Shown one piece after another: positions 23,596 to 32,820 of a stretch of 56,682 nt of DNA. The notes beneath the pieces were generated by a model. It did no database searches and was not told the origin of the DNA. It worked only from the letters and a program-made list of their open reading frames with translations. The stretch is from contig CANRIA010000014.1 in assembly GCA_947630555.1 (NCBI GenBank), positions 1-56,682 on the forward strand, written 5' to 3'. The stretch is from an uncultured Clostridia bacterium (GTDB lineage Bacteria; Bacillota; Clostridia; Oscillospirales; Ruminococcaceae). A program made the translations under genes and the position numbers. Each line of letters starts with the position of its first letter. Within the stretch, counting starts at the first letter, position 1.

Positions 23596-24843
23596 TACCT
23601 CTGATGCAAGGTAAAGCGATCCGCATATCACCGATACCCCATAGCTTTTTGCAAACTCCGAGAGCCTTTTCAAACCCTCGTCAACGCTTCCCACAGCATA
23701 AGCCCTGCCGCCCATGGCGTTTATGCTGTCTGCCAAGGTCTTGCTTTCTATGGCATTTTGGTGAAAAGAATCCACAGTAATAAATATATCGCACAGCGGC
23801 AGCAGTTGTTTTATAGACTGAGCCGCTTTTTTGTCTTTAAGAATGCCTGTCATCACGGCTCGCGGAGAGTTTGTCTTGCTCTCTAAAAGCTTTGCCAGCG
23901 CGCCGAAACCGTCAGGGTTGTGGCCGCCGTCAAGTATCACCAGCGGCTCTTTTGAAATTATCTGCCCCCTCGCAGGTATAACAGCCGAAGATATGCCCTG
24001 CGCTATGTCGCTTTCCTCAACGCGTATAGTTTCGCAGCAGCAGCGTATAGCCTCTATAGCCGTCACAGCGTTGCGCACCTGGTGTATTCCGCACATAGCG
24101 GTCGAATAATGTCTTCCGCGGTATGTAAAGTTGCACCCCTCCAGCGTGTCAGAAAATATCTGCACATTTTTCATGTTTGGTATTATAACATCGCTGTGCC
24201 TGCAAATGGCAGTGCGCTTTATAACGTCAACCACCTTGTCGTCATTTTCGGGCGAGAGCACCACAGGGCAGCCGGGCTTTATAATGCCTGCTTTCTGCGC
24301 CGCTATCTCTTCCAGCGTTTCGCCAAGTATTGCCGTGTGGTCGTATGATACCGAACATATAACCGATACCAGCGGCTGTTTTATAACATTAGTGCAGTCA
24401 TTAAGACCGCCCATGCCCGTCTCCCATACCACCACATCACAGCCGCATTCTTTAAAATGCAAAAGAGCTATGCACATGGTTATCTCAAACTGCGAATAAT
24501 CTGTGCTGTATGGTGTTTTTTCAGCGGCAGCCTTTACTTTTTCTGTATGTCTGATAAGATAATGCTGTGGTATGTTCTTTTTGTTTATGCGTATCCTGTC
24601 CGAGTATTCAAGCACAAAAGGCGAGGTGAACGTGCCCACCTTTATCCCGTGCGCGCACAGCATTTCAGTAAGCATCTCACAAACCGAACCTTTGCCGTTT
24701 GTGCCTGCAACGTGTATGAATTTCAAACCCTCCTGTGGGTCGCCAAGCTCTTTCAGCAGACACTTTATGCGGCTAAGGTTCTCCACCGGCTTGCCCGATT
24801 TTCCGTACCTGCCCAGATATTCGTAAACTTCACCTATATCCAT
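23569..24843 (-). CDS. folC: Folylpolyglutamate synthase/dihydrofolate synthase
   Basis: 424 aa Mur-ligase-family enzyme that adds glutamate to folates. The ATP loop HVAGTNGKGSVCEML, the FTSPFVLEYSDRIRIN segment and a C-terminal LDGGHNPDGF motif are typical. ATG 24843 is chosen because GGAGAG lies 7 bases upstream, one base after the uvrC stop; the frame remains open into uvrC. Its last 27 bases overlap sigF tail to tail, with no terminator in between. Confidence 0.93.
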   Translation of the reverse strand: MDIGEVYEYLGRYGKSGKPVENLSRIKCLLKELGDPQEGLKFIHVAGTNGKGSVCEMLTEMLCAHGIKVGTFTSPFVLEYSDRIRINKKNIPQHYLIRHTEKVKAAAEKTPYSTDYSQFEITMCIALLHFKECGCDVVVWETGMGGLNDCTNVIKQPLVSVICSVSYDHTAILGETLEEIAAQKAGIIKPGCPVVLSPENDDKVVDVIKRTAICRHSDVIIPNMKNVQIFSDTLEGCNFTYRGRHYSTAMCGIHQVRNAVTAIEAIRCCCETIRVEESDIAQGISSAVIPARGQIISKEPLVILDGGHNPDGFGALAKLLESKTNSPRAVMTGILKDKKAAQSIKQLLPLCDIFITVDSFHQNAIESKTLADSINAMGGRAYAVGSVDEGLKRLSEFAKSYGVSVICGSLYLASEVLNKLGTKL

Positions 24844-24844
24844 A

Positions 24845-26671
24845 TTACATCTCTCCGATAATTTCTTTAAGCTGTATTGCAATTTCTTCATTCACCTTTG
24901 CCGCCTGCATAAGCTGCTCAACGCTTGCCGCTTTGAGCGCCTCTTTTGTCTTGAAGTTTTTCAGTATAAGCTTTGCTTTTGCTTCTCCTATGCCCTTAAC
25001 TTCCGTCAGCCTGAGGCTATATGCCGCCTTGCGCTTGTTTCTCTGAAAAGTTATTGCAAACCTGTGCACTTCGTCTTGTATTTCCGTTATTAGATGAAAC
25101 CCTGCGCTTCTCTGCGAAAGTGATATCTCCGAGCCGCCTGTGGCTATCGCCCTTGTGCGGTGCTTGCTGTCTTTTACAAGACCGTAAAGCGGTATGTCTA
25201 TCTCCATTTCTTTTAAAAGCGGCGCAATTGTGTTCACGTGCCCCGTTCCGCCGTCAAGCAGTATAAGGTCTGGCTTAAAAGCAAACGATTCATCACCGCT
25301 TTTGTAATGCTCAAACCTGCGCTTTACTACCTCTCTCATGCAGGCATAGTCGTCCTGACCGATAACGTCTTTCACAGCAAATTTGCGGTATAGCTTTTTG
25401 TTTGGCCGCCCGTTTTCAAAAACCACCATTCCTGCCACAACATTCGTGTTTCCTAAGTTTGATATGTCGTAGCACTCTATAAGCCGCGGCGGCTTTTGCA
25501 GATCAAGCGCCTTTGCAAGCTCGTCTAAAGCCACTATCTCTTTGCCCGTGCGCCCTACATTTATAGAAAGATATTCCGAAGCATTACTGCGTGAGAGCTC
25601 CACAAGCTTCAGCGATTCGCCGCGCTTTGGGCAGGCAATGCTCACCGCGTGCTCACACCGCATTTTCAAAAACTGCGTTATGTTATCAACATCTTCAAGT
25701 TCCATGTCAACAAAAATGTTCTTCGGCACATAGTCGCGCACCGAATAATACTGCATTATAAATTCCTCGCGCATCTCAGCAGTGTTGTCCTGCTCTTTCA
25801 TAAAAAAGCTTGCTTTGTCAAACAGCCTGCCGCCGCGGTACATAACAACGCTTATGCAGGCGTTTTCGTTCATTACCGCCGCCGCAATAACGTCACAGTC
25901 TTTTCTGTCCTCGTCAATAATCTTCTGCTCCATTGTGGTCTTGGTAAGCGCATTTATCATATCACGCAGCCGCGCAGCCTTTTCAAATTCAAGATTCTCA
26001 GCAGCTTTCAGCATATCCTCCGTCATCTGCTCCACCGAGGCTTCCGAGCCGTTCACAATAAGGTCAATTGCGCTGTCAATTATGCCTGTGTATTCTTCCT
26101 TACTTATGCAGCCGCGGCAAACGCCCATGCACTTGTTTATGTGAAAGTTAAGGCATGGTCTGCCTTTGCCGAAATCTTCGGGAAACTTTTTGTGGCAGTC
26201 GGGAAGCCGAAATACCCTGTTAGCCTCGTTCACAGCCTGCTTTACAGCGTATGAACTTGTGTAAGGCCCGATGTACCGCGCCCCGTCGTCATACTTTTGC
26301 AAAGCGCATTGCAGCCGCGGAAAATCTCCCTGAGTTATCTTAATATAGCTGTAACCCTTGTCGTCTTTCAAAAGAATGTTGTACTTCGGCTTGTATTGCT
26401 TTATAAGGGAACATTCCAGCACCAGCGCTTCAAATTCGCTGTCGGTTATGATAAAGTCGTAATCATATACGTTAGATACCATTTTCGCCACTTTCGGCAG
26501 GTGATCTGCATCTTTGCGAAAATAGCTCGATACTCTGTTTTTTAAGTTTTTTGCCTTGCCGATATATATTATCTTTCCGCCCTCGTTTTTCATGATGTAG
26601 CAGCCGGGGCGTGAAGAAAGCTTCGAGGTCTTGCCGCGAAGATAGGGTAGCCGTTCATTTACCGCAAGCAT
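24845..26671 (-). CDS. uvrC: Excinuclease ABC subunit UvrC
   Basis: 608 aa. Makes both incisions in nucleotide excision repair. Order: GIY-YIG nuclease (about 15-95, with PGCYIMKNEGGKIIYIGKAK in part), a Cys-rich linker (CHKKFP, CLNFHINKCMGVCRG), the UVR motif that binds UvrB (about 205-240), the RNase H-like nuclease domain (IECYDISN, LILLDGG) and C-terminal helix-hairpin-helices. AAAGGAGC precedes ATG 26671. It lies 19 bases after the phosphoesterase gene; folC follows after one base. Confidence 0.96.
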   Translation of the reverse strand: MLAVNERLPYLRGKTSKLSSRPGCYIMKNEGGKIIYIGKAKNLKNRVSSYFRKDADHLPKVAKMVSNVYDYDFIITDSEFEALVLECSLIKQYKPKYNILLKDDKGYSYIKITQGDFPRLQCALQKYDDGARYIGPYTSSYAVKQAVNEANRVFRLPDCHKKFPEDFGKGRPCLNFHINKCMGVCRGCISKEEYTGIIDSAIDLIVNGSEASVEQMTEDMLKAAENLEFEKAARLRDMINALTKTTMEQKIIDEDRKDCDVIAAAVMNENACISVVMYRGGRLFDKASFFMKEQDNTAEMREEFIMQYYSVRDYVPKNIFVDMELEDVDNITQFLKMRCEHAVSIACPKRGESLKLVELSRSNASEYLSINVGRTGKEIVALDELAKALDLQKPPRLIECYDISNLGNTNVVAGMVVFENGRPNKKLYRKFAVKDVIGQDDYACMREVVKRRFEHYKSGDESFAFKPDLILLDGGTGHVNTIAPLLKEMEIDIPLYGLVKDSKHRTRAIATGGSEISLSQRSAGFHLITEIQDEVHRFAITFQRNKRKAAYSLRLTEVKGIGEAKAKLILKNFKTKEALKAASVEQLMQAAKVNEEIAIQLKEIIGEM

Positions 26672-26690
26672 TTCTCAAAGCTCCTTTCCG

Positions 26691-27521
26691 TTATTTCAGA
26701 CTTACAAGAACTATCTCAGCAGGGTTGAAAAGCCTGAATTTTCCAAGCCCCCGTGATACTATCATGTATGCGCCGAATTTTCTGTATATGCCGTATGTAA
26801 ATTGTGGGAAAAATACACGTTCGGGCGAAAGCAGCCCCTTTTCTGTAAAGGGTATGCGTATTATGCCGCCGTGAATATGCCCCGAAAATATGAGGTCTGC
26901 ACCCCATTTTTCATATTCCTCAAACGGAATAGGGGAGTGCGCTAAAAGTATGCTGAATACGTTCTCGTCGTTCTTGCCGCAAAGCTCCTCAACTTCCGCG
27001 CGCGTTACAGGCGGCAGATTGTCATAGCTTCCGTCATCATTCTTATAAAAATAAGAGGGCAGCGCCAAGCCGTATATGTCTATCTCACTGTAGCCGCGGT
27101 ATAAACGCTCCTTGCCGTTTATAAGTACGTGCGCACCCAATCGCGCCATTTCGTCAAGCACAGGCTGAGAGCGGCTTCTGCTGTCAACTTCATGATTTCC
27201 TAGCGATATGTAGACAGGCGCTATTTTCAAAAGCTTTTTCACAAGTTCGATCTTTTCATCTGCCCTGCGTTCTTTGCGGTCTATAAGATCGCCGGTTATG
27301 AATATTATGTCCGGGTGAAGGGGTCTTATTTTTGCAAGCAGTTTTTCGTGGTCTTTGCCGAAACGTCTGCCGTGCAAGTCAGAAAGCTGCAATATGCGAA
27401 AACCGCGAAACTCTCTCGGCAGACTTCTGCACGTCACGCGGTATTTAGAAACCGTAAGCCGACTGTTTTCAACGATAACAGTAACAATAACTATCGCCGC
27501 GACGATAAGAAACGGAACCAC
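26691..27521 (-). CDS. Membrane-anchored metallophosphoesterase (YkuE-like)
   Basis: 276 aa with one N-terminal membrane helix and a calcineurin-like domain. Metal-site motifs occur in order: LSDLHGRRFG, ITGDLIDRK, LGNHEVDS, LLAHSPIPFE and FSGHIHGGIIR. The substrate is unknown; relatives are membrane phosphodiesterases. GTG 27521 is preferred because GGGGGG lies about 6 bases upstream; the in-frame ATG at 27539 (SGGSN extension) has no ribosome site. First gene of the phosphoesterase-uvrC-folC operon. Confidence 0.85.
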   Translation of the reverse strand: MVPFLIVAAIVIVTVIVENSRLTVSKYRVTCRSLPREFRGFRILQLSDLHGRRFGKDHEKLLAKIRPLHPDIIFITGDLIDRKERRADEKIELVKKLLKIAPVYISLGNHEVDSRSRSQPVLDEMARLGAHVLINGKERLYRGYSEIDIYGLALPSYFYKNDDGSYDNLPPVTRAEVEELCGKNDENVFSILLAHSPIPFEEYEKWGADLIFSGHIHGGIIRIPFTEKGLLSPERVFFPQFTYGIYRKFGAYMIVSRGLGKFRLFNPAEIVLVSLK

Positions 27522-27566
27522 ATTGCTCCCCCCTGACATTTTTTAATATAATGATATACTATTATA

Positions 27567-27595
27567 ATTATATAACATATGCGAAATAATTGCAA
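27567..27595 (-). promoter_or_regulatory. Promoter of the phosphoesterase-uvrC-folC operon
   Basis: Minus strand TTGCAA (27595-27590), 17 bases, TATAAT (27572-27567): a perfect -10 and a 4/6 -35, about 40 bases before the start codon. Confidence 0.6.
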
Positions 27596-27658
27596 CTGTT
27601 TTTTCTTTCTAAGCGCTTTGCATAATCTGCACTTATGCTTTCTATAAATTATATATAT

Positions 27659-27687
27659 TTTACTTATGATATTCAATATGATATAAT
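27659..27687 (+). promoter_or_regulatory. Promoter of purA, extended -10
   Basis: TTTACT (27659-27664), 17 bases, then TATAAT (27682-27687) with TG one base before it (27679-27680). The extended -10 makes up for a 4/6 -35. No purine riboswitch or PurR box was recognised in the 50-base leader. Confidence 0.7.
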
Positions 27688-27744
27688 TAAAAAGGCAAAA
27701 ATTCGTTAATATAATAAGTTTAAGTACCGAAAGGGGAAAATATC

Positions 27745-29034
27745 ATGGTAAAGGCAATAGTAGGCGCTAACTGGGGCGACGAGGGAAAAGGCAAAATAAC
27801 CGATATGATGGCGCAGCAGTCTGATATAGTCGTAAGGTTTCAGGGCGGCGCAAACGCAGGTCATACAATAGTCAACCACTATGGCAAATTTGCTCTGCAC
27901 ACACTGCCGTCTGGCGTGTTTTATGACCATACCACCAGCATAATAGGCAACGGCGTGGCTCTTGATGTAAACAAACTTGTAAATGAGTATAATTCCGTTG
28001 TAGAGCGCGGTGTGCCTGCTCCCAAGCTGCTTGTTTCCGACAGAGCGCAGATAGTAATGCCTTATCATGTGCTGTTTGATGCCTATGAGGAAGAGCGCCT
28101 CGCAGGCAAGAGCTTTGGCTCTACAAAGAGCGGTATAGCCCCGTTTTATTCAGATAAATATGCAAAAATAGGCTTTCAGGTGCAGGAACTTTTCGATGAA
28201 GATACGCTCAGAGAAAAGCTTGAAAGGGTAGTGGCGACTAAAAATGTCCTGCTTGAAAACCTCTATCATAAGCCGCTGCTTTCGGTAGATGAACTTTTCG
28301 ATACTCTTATGGAATATAAAAAGAAGATAGAGCCGTTTGTGTGCGATACATCGCTCTATCTGTGGAACGCCCTCAAAGAAGGCAAGACTGTGCTGCTAGA
28401 AGGTCAGCTTGGTTCTCTTAAAGACCCCGACCACGGCATATATCCCATGGTAACATCGTCGTCAACTCTCGCCGCATACGGCGCAATAGGTGCAGGCGTT
28501 CCTCCGTATGAGATAAAGCAGATCGTTACCGTTGTAAAGGCTTATTCTTCGGCAGTCGGCGCAGGCGCATTCGTTTCCGAGATATTTGACGAAGAAGCAG
28601 AAGAACTTCGCAGGCGCGGCGGTGACGGCGGCGAGTACGGCGCTACCACAGGCAGACCCCGCAGAGTAGGCTGGTTCGATTGCGTTGCATCTCGCTATGG
28701 CTGCCGCTTGCAGGGCACTACCGATGTTGCATTCACAGTTATAGATGCCCTCGGCTACCTTGATAAAATACCCGTCTGCACAGGCTATGAGATAGACGGC
28801 AAAGTAACGCAGGATTTTCCGACCACAGGACTTCTGGAAAGAGCAAAACCCGTGCTTGAAGTGCTTGACGGCTGGAAGTGCGATGTCCGCGGAATAAGAA
28901 ACTATGATGAACTCCCCGAAAACTGCCGTAAGTATATCGAATTTATCGAGGAAAAAATAGGCTTCCCCATAACCATGGTTTCCAACGGACCTAAAAGGGA
29001 AGACATAATCTACCGCGAAAGCAAGCTGAAATAA
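27745..29034 (+). CDS. purA: Adenylosuccinate synthetase
   Basis: 429 aa. Uses GTP to join IMP and aspartate, the first step from IMP to AMP. GANWGDEGKGKITD at the N-terminus is the GTP loop with the catalytic Asp, and FQGGANAGHTIV with catalytic His follows. TTGRPRRVGWFD and the C-terminal GPKRED are conserved. AAAGGGG lies about 10 bases before the ATG. It is followed after 4 bases by a small hydrolase gene. Confidence 0.96.
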   Translation: MVKAIVGANWGDEGKGKITDMMAQQSDIVVRFQGGANAGHTIVNHYGKFALHTLPSGVFYDHTTSIIGNGVALDVNKLVNEYNSVVERGVPAPKLLVSDRAQIVMPYHVLFDAYEEERLAGKSFGSTKSGIAPFYSDKYAKIGFQVQELFDEDTLREKLERVVATKNVLLENLYHKPLLSVDELFDTLMEYKKKIEPFVCDTSLYLWNALKEGKTVLLEGQLGSLKDPDHGIYPMVTSSSTLAAYGAIGAGVPPYEIKQIVTVVKAYSSAVGAGAFVSEIFDEEAEELRRRGGDGGEYGATTGRPRRVGWFDCVASRYGCRLQGTTDVAFTVIDALGYLDKIPVCTGYEIDGKVTQDFPTTGLLERAKPVLEVLDGWKCDVRGIRNYDELPENCRKYIEFIEEKIGFPITMVSNGPKREDIIYRESKLK

Positions 29035-29038
29035 TATA

Positions 29039-29656
29039 GTGAGATATATTTTTCTGCATGGAATGGGGCAGAACGCTTCAAGCTGGGATAAGACAATTTC
29101 GTTTCTGCCCGATGATATAGAAACGGTATGCCCCGAGTTAAGCGATTTTTTCGTACAGGGCAGCTGTCTTTACAGCAAGATGTATGCCGCTTTCTGCGAA
29201 TATTGCCTTGGCTTCTCTGATAAGCTGAATCTGTGCGGTCTTTCGCTTGGGGCGGTGCTGGCTCTCAACTTTGCTATAGACTTTCCGCAAAAGGTAAATT
29301 CGCTTATACTTATTGCGCCTCAATACGATATGCCTAAATTTTTGCTGAAAGTTCAAAACGTACTTTTTACATTTTTGCCTGCAAGCAAGTTTGAAAGCAT
29401 CGGCTTTGCAAAACAAGATTTTATATCGCTTACAAATTCAATGGCTGATATAGATCTTTCCGGCGGTCTTGACAAAGTGACCTGCTCTGTAAAAGTACTT
29501 TGCGGCGAACTTGATAAGGCTAACAAAAGAGCAGCCCAAACACTTGCACAAAAGCTTAAAAATGCCGAATATGCCGTTATTTCCGGCGCAGGTCATGAAG
29601 TTAATATTGATGCCCCGCAGAAACTTGCAGAGGCTATCAGCGAAATGAATATATAA
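29039..29656 (+). CDS. Small alpha/beta hydrolase
   Basis: 205 aa. The triad is visible: nucleophile in GLSLG, Asp in CGELD and His in SGAGHEVNID; LHGMGQNASSWD near the N-terminus forms the oxyanion region. No cap domain is evident. The substrate is unknown. It starts with GTG 29039, 4 bases after the purA stop and without a clear ribosome site, which suggests coupling to purA. A bidirectional terminator follows. Confidence 0.82.
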   Translation: MRYIFLHGMGQNASSWDKTISFLPDDIETVCPELSDFFVQGSCLYSKMYAAFCEYCLGFSDKLNLCGLSLGAVLALNFAIDFPQKVNSLILIAPQYDMPKFLLKVQNVLFTFLPASKFESIGFAKQDFISLTNSMADIDLSGGLDKVTCSVKVLCGELDKANKRAAQTLAQKLKNAEYAVISGAGHEVNIDAPQKLAEAISEMNI

Positions 29657-29660
29657 AAAT

Positions 29661-29700
29661 ACAGCGGATAATGCTTAAATAGCGCTATCCGCCGTTTTAT
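29661..29700. terminator. Bidirectional terminator after the small hydrolase
   Basis: GCGGATA (29664-29670) pairs with TATCCGC (29686-29692), with outer A-T and C-G pairs and TTTTAT after it. An A-run before the stem gives the reverse terminator for the DUF1508 gene. Confidence 0.75.
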
Positions 29701-29718
29701 TATGCTATGTAATTGTAA

Positions 29719-30084
29719 TTATTCCTCAACCACCGCAGCTTCGGGAGCATTCTTCTTTATGCTCTCAATGCCGTTAAGGCAGCTTGCCTTAGACTTGTAG
29801 CCTTCGCCCGTAGCGATTATCTCACCATTGCGTGCCTTCAGCCTGAACCTGTATTCACCCTTCTTGTCAAGATAAACTTCAAACTTCGGGTGCTTCAGAG
29901 TCTCATAGCACTCAACAGTCTGATCCTCAACGCCGCCTTCACAGCACTTGCGAACGCTCTCAATGCCGTTCTTGCACGCAGCCTCGGAAGCGTAAACCTC
30001 GCTGGTTGCAATAACTTCGCCGTTGCCTGCTTTCAGATCGAACTTGGTGCCTGTAGCAGTCTGTTTGATAACAAATTTGCCCAT
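29719..30084 (-). CDS. DUF1508 (YegP-like) protein, two repeats
   Basis: 121 aa built from two DUF1508 repeats: GKFVIKQTATGTKFDLKAGNGEVIATSEVY... with CKNGIESVRK, and PKFEVYLDKKGEYRFRLKARNGEIIATGEGY with CLNGIESIKK (quoted in parts). YegP-type proteins are small alpha/beta proteins of unknown function. AAGGAGG lies 8 bases before ATG 30084. It is alone behind a strong promoter, so it is probably abundant. Confidence 0.9.
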   Translation of the reverse strand: MGKFVIKQTATGTKFDLKAGNGEVIATSEVYASEAACKNGIESVRKCCEGGVEDQTVECYETLKHPKFEVYLDKKGEYRFRLKARNGEIIATGEGYKSKASCLNGIESIKKNAPEAAVVEE

Positions 30085-30148
30085 TTTGATTTCCTCCTTA
30101 ATATATAATTTCGGACTATCCGAAAAAGTTTATGTGTTTATATATTTG

Positions 30149-30177
30149 ATTGTATCACGAAAATGTGCAAATGTCAA
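30149..30177 (-). promoter_or_regulatory. Strong promoter of the DUF1508 gene
   Basis: Minus strand TTGACA (30177-30172), 17 bases, TACAAT (30154-30149), with TG one base before the -10: 11 of 12 positions plus an extended -10. Confidence 0.85.
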
Positions 30178-30205
30178 GCGATTTTTGACAATTTTCAAGC
30201 ATTTT

Positions 30206-30688
30206 TTACAAATCGGCAGCCTCGTCAACAAGGCATACAGCAGTTGCAGAAACACCCAGCTTTTCGCCCGTGAAGCCCAAGCCCTCCTCTGTGGTAGCCT
30301 TTACCGAAACGCGCGAAACGTCTATTCCTGCGGCAGAGGCTATGTTTTGCCTCATCTGCATTATGTAAGGCGCCAGCTTCGGCGACTGCGCCGCGACTGT
30401 GCTGTCAATGTTTATTACTGTAAAGCCGTTTTCCTTTACAAGCCGCATTACCTCTTTCAGAAGTCCCAGACTGTCAGCACCGCGGTATTTTTCATCACTG
30501 TCAGGGAACAGCTTTCCTATGTCGCCCAGCGCGCACGCCCCCAGTATGCTGTCCATTATCGCGTGTACCAGAACGTCCGCATCAGAGTGCCCCAAAAGCC
30601 CCGTTTCGTGCGGTATCTCCACACCGCCAAGAATAAACTTTCTGCCCTGTGCCAGCCTGTGCACGTCATATCCGTGACCTATCCTCAT
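30206..30688 (-). CDS. ispF: 2-C-methyl-D-erythritol 2,4-cyclodiphosphate synthase
   Basis: 160 aa. Fifth step of the MEP isoprenoid pathway. Metal ligands D8 and H10 (GYDVH) and H42 ([10 protein letters not shown]) are present, as are the [13 protein letters not shown] and [11 protein letters not shown] motifs. ATG 30688 is supported by AGGTG 6 bases upstream and overlaps the stop of the upstream ispD fusion by 4 bases (ATGA). An in-frame GTG at 30697 is a weaker start. Translation is coupled to the fusion gene. Confidence 0.95.
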   Translation of the reverse strand: MRIGHGYDVHRLAQGRKFILGGVEIPHETGLLGHSDADVLVHAIMDSILGACALGDIGKLFPDSDEKYRGADSLGLLKEVMRLVKENGFTVINIDSTVAAQSPKLAPYIMQMRQNIASAAGIDVSRVSVKATTEEGLGFTGEKLGVSATAVCLVDEAADL

Positions 30689-31650
30689 TTGCCGCACCTG
30701 CCTTTTATGTACTGCCGCGCTATCTCAATGTCCTCGGGCGTGGTCAGCTTTACGTTCGCATAATCGCCTAGAGTTATCTTCGGTCGTATGCCTATTGCCT
30801 CGCAGAGAGATACATCATCAGTGTACTCTGCGCCAAGCTGCTCAGCCCTATCTATTGCACGCTCGTAAATAGCCTTTGCAATTACCTGCGGTGTCTGCGC
30901 CGCAAAAAGCTCCGTGCGGTCGGGTGTGCATATGCAAAAACCGTCTTTAGCCTCTTTTATCGTGTCTTTTACGGGTACGCATACCACCGCCGCACCTGTC
31001 TCTTTCGCCTCTTCAATACATTTTTCTATGACCTCACTGCTTATCAAAGGTCTCGCCCCGTCGTGTATGCATATCCACTCGCAGTTTTCCGTTAGCATTT
31101 TCTCAGCATTTTTTACACTCTGCTGGCGCGTTACGCCACCCTCTGCAAATACTATTTCTGTTGTAAAGTTTTCCGGCTTTACAGCGCTTTCAATGCTTTC
31201 TCTCTGCCCTTTGCATATGGGTATTATTATCCTGCTGACATTTTCTATATCCGCAAAAGCCCTTACAACACGGTTTATAACAGTTTTGCCCTCTAAGTCA
31301 TACACCAGCTTGTCAAACCCCATTCGCGAGGAACTTCCTCCGCAGGGAATTATAACATTAACCTCGCCGCCTTGGTGTAAAGTAATATCACTTGCCAGCA
31401 GCTTGTTCTGCCTGCCTCTGCTTATCGCCATTATGTTCTTGAAAAATTCAACACTGCTGTCAGCAAAGCCTTCGCTTCTCTCAGCCGCCCGTTTAAGAAT
31501 ATCTTCTTCTCTGCCGCTTTGCAAAACCGAGGCATTTGTGCTTTTCTTCTCCAGCGCTACCTCATCACAAAGCGCCATTCTTCGCTCAAAAAGCCGCTGA
31601 AGCTCAACGTCAAGCTCGTCTATCTGTTTTCTAAGTTCATCTAGCGCCAT
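30685..31650 (-). CDS. ispD: Chorismate mutase (AroQ) - IspD fusion protein
   Basis: 321 aa in two parts. Residues 1-90 are an AroQ-type chorismate mutase: compared with the E. coli P-protein, R7, R24, K35, R47, E48, S77 and Q81 match active-site residues, while Gln44 replaces the Asp. Residues about 95-321 are MEP cytidylyltransferase: [17 protein letters not shown] loop, [23 protein letters not shown] and TPQ motifs. It forms MEP-cytidine diphosphate for ispF, which follows directly. The fusion joins an aromatic amino acid enzyme to an isoprenoid enzyme; whether the mutase is active is inferred from retained residues. GAGGTG precedes the ATG. Confidence 0.88.
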   Translation of the reverse strand: MALDELRKQIDELDVELQRLFERRMALCDEVALEKKSTNASVLQSGREEDILKRAAERSEGFADSSVEFFKNIMAISRGRQNKLLASDITLHQGGEVNVIIPCGGSSSRMGFDKLVYDLEGKTVINRVVRAFADIENVSRIIIPICKGQRESIESAVKPENFTTEIVFAEGGVTRQQSVKNAEKMLTENCEWICIHDGARPLISSEVIEKCIEEAKETGAAVVCVPVKDTIKEAKDGFCICTPDRTELFAAQTPQVIAKAIYERAIDRAEQLGAEYTDDVSLCEAIGIRPKITLGDYANVKLTTPEDIEIARQYIKGRCGK

Positions 31651-31690
31651 ACTTTTTTACACCTCTCAAAAATTATTTATTTTTTATGGA

Positions 31691-31719
31691 TTGAAATTCC
31701 TGTCGTCATATGATATAAT
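31691..31719 (+). promoter_or_regulatory. Promoter of the esterase gene, extended -10
   Basis: TTGAAA (31691-31696), 17 bases, TATAAT (31714-31719), with TG at 31711-31712. The leader is about 33 bases. Confidence 0.8.
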
Positions 31720-31759
31720 ATACATGTATGTCTTATCTTTATAAAAGGAGCGTGTTGTT

Positions 31760-32617
31760 ATGATATATGAAAAAACCGATATTTTGGTAGATTATGCAAA
31801 AGCAGGCTTGTCCGCTGAGGGCTGCAAAGCAACGCTTACCTGCTATGCATATGATGTTACCGAAGAAACAGGGCCTAAAAAGCGCCCTGCAATCGTCATC
31901 TGCCCCGGCGGCGGCTATGATTACTGCTCTGAAAGAGAGGCTGAATTTATAGCCCTGCGCTTTCTGGGAGCAGGTATTTGCACCTTTGTTCTGCGCTATT
32001 CCTGCGTTAAAAAGAAATTCCCCACAGCCGCTCTTGAAGCCGCAGCAGCGGTAAAATATGTAAAAGACAACGCCGAAAAATACGACGTAGACCCTTCTCT
32101 TGTCTATATTTGCGGCTTTTCCGCAGGCGGTCACCTTGCCGCAAGCGTTTCGGTCTTCTGGAATGAAAAATTTTTGTATGAGCCGCTTGGCTGTCAGCCG
32201 CAGGATATAAAGCCCGCAGGTCAGATCCTCGGCTACCCCGTGATAACTTCGGGCGAGTTTACCCACGAAGGCTCAATACTCAACCTCCTCGGCGATGAAC
32301 AGGACGAAACTATTCGCGACCTTGTCTGCCTTGAAAAGCGCGTTACCGAAAATACACCCAAAACATTCGTGTGGCATTGCTCCGATGACGGCTGTGTGCC
32401 GGTGCAGAATACCCTGCTTTATGTCGATGCCCTTATCCGCCACGGCGTTGAGTATGAGTGCCATATCTATGAAAAAGGCGGTCATGGTCTGGGTCTTTGC
32501 GATTTCAATACCGCATCTTACGGCTGGGAAGGTCACTATCAGCCTGTAGCCGCACAGTGGGCACAGCTTGCCGTTGACTGGGTGCTTAAATACTACACCC
32601 CTTTAAAGCGTGCATAA
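31760..32617 (+). CDS. Alpha/beta hydrolase, esterase-like (acetyl-xylan esterase type)
   Basis: 285 aa, cytoplasmic (no signal peptide). HGGG-type oxyanion motif as ICPGGGYDYCS, nucleophile in CGFSAGGHLA, Asp in WHCSDDGCVPV and His in GGHGLGL. The architecture fits BD-FAE/esterase proteins that deacetylate imported xylo-oligosaccharides in gut Clostridia; that substrate is an inference, as no glycan locus is nearby. It stands alone behind a good promoter, with AAAGGAG before ATG 31760. Confidence 0.85.
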   Translation: MIYEKTDILVDYAKAGLSAEGCKATLTCYAYDVTEETGPKKRPAIVICPGGGYDYCSEREAEFIALRFLGAGICTFVLRYSCVKKKFPTAALEAAAAVKYVKDNAEKYDVDPSLVYICGFSAGGHLAASVSVFWNEKFLYEPLGCQPQDIKPAGQILGYPVITSGEFTHEGSILNLLGDEQDETIRDLVCLEKRVTENTPKTFVWHCSDDGCVPVQNTLLYVDALIRHGVEYECHIYEKGGHGLGLCDFNTASYGWEGHYQPVAAQWAQLAVDWVLKYYTPLKRA

Positions 32618-32820
32618 ATACAGTATATAATAATTTTAGCATAGCGCCGCGCCGTTGTCAAGTAATAAGCCGCGGCAAAACGGCTGTAACAGTTTGTCGT
32701 AATCGGGCATAAAATGAACTGTCAGCCGCAATATGCTTAAAGCAATGGCTGTTTATATAGATCGCAGCCCGTTGCATATTTTGCTTCGGGCTGTTTGGTT
32801 TAAGATAAGTGGTGATGATC
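32618..32820 (+). other. Structured intergenic region before rpe
   Basis: No ORF. CGGCTG (32681-32686) pairs with CAGCCG (32723-32728), and inside it CAGTT (690-694) pairs with AACTG (717-721), giving a long stem around a 22-base centre. A second hairpin, CAGCCCG (32765-32771) with CGGGCTG (32787-32793), is followed by TTTGGTTT and may be a terminator close to rpe. No convincing promoter was found. It could be a small RNA, an rpe leader or the 3' end of the esterase transcript. Confidence 0.4.

Noticed and set aside
27491-27676. Small minus-strand ORF upstream of the metallophosphoesterase
   Set aside because: Its start uses no ribosome site and it overlaps the promoter; the ATG near the GGGGGG site is out of frame with the phosphoesterase and gives only a short frame.
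29719-30084. DUF1508 protein as a defence or toxin gene
   Set aside because: YegP-like proteins are widespread, with no toxin partner here; no evidence beyond an abundant small protein.
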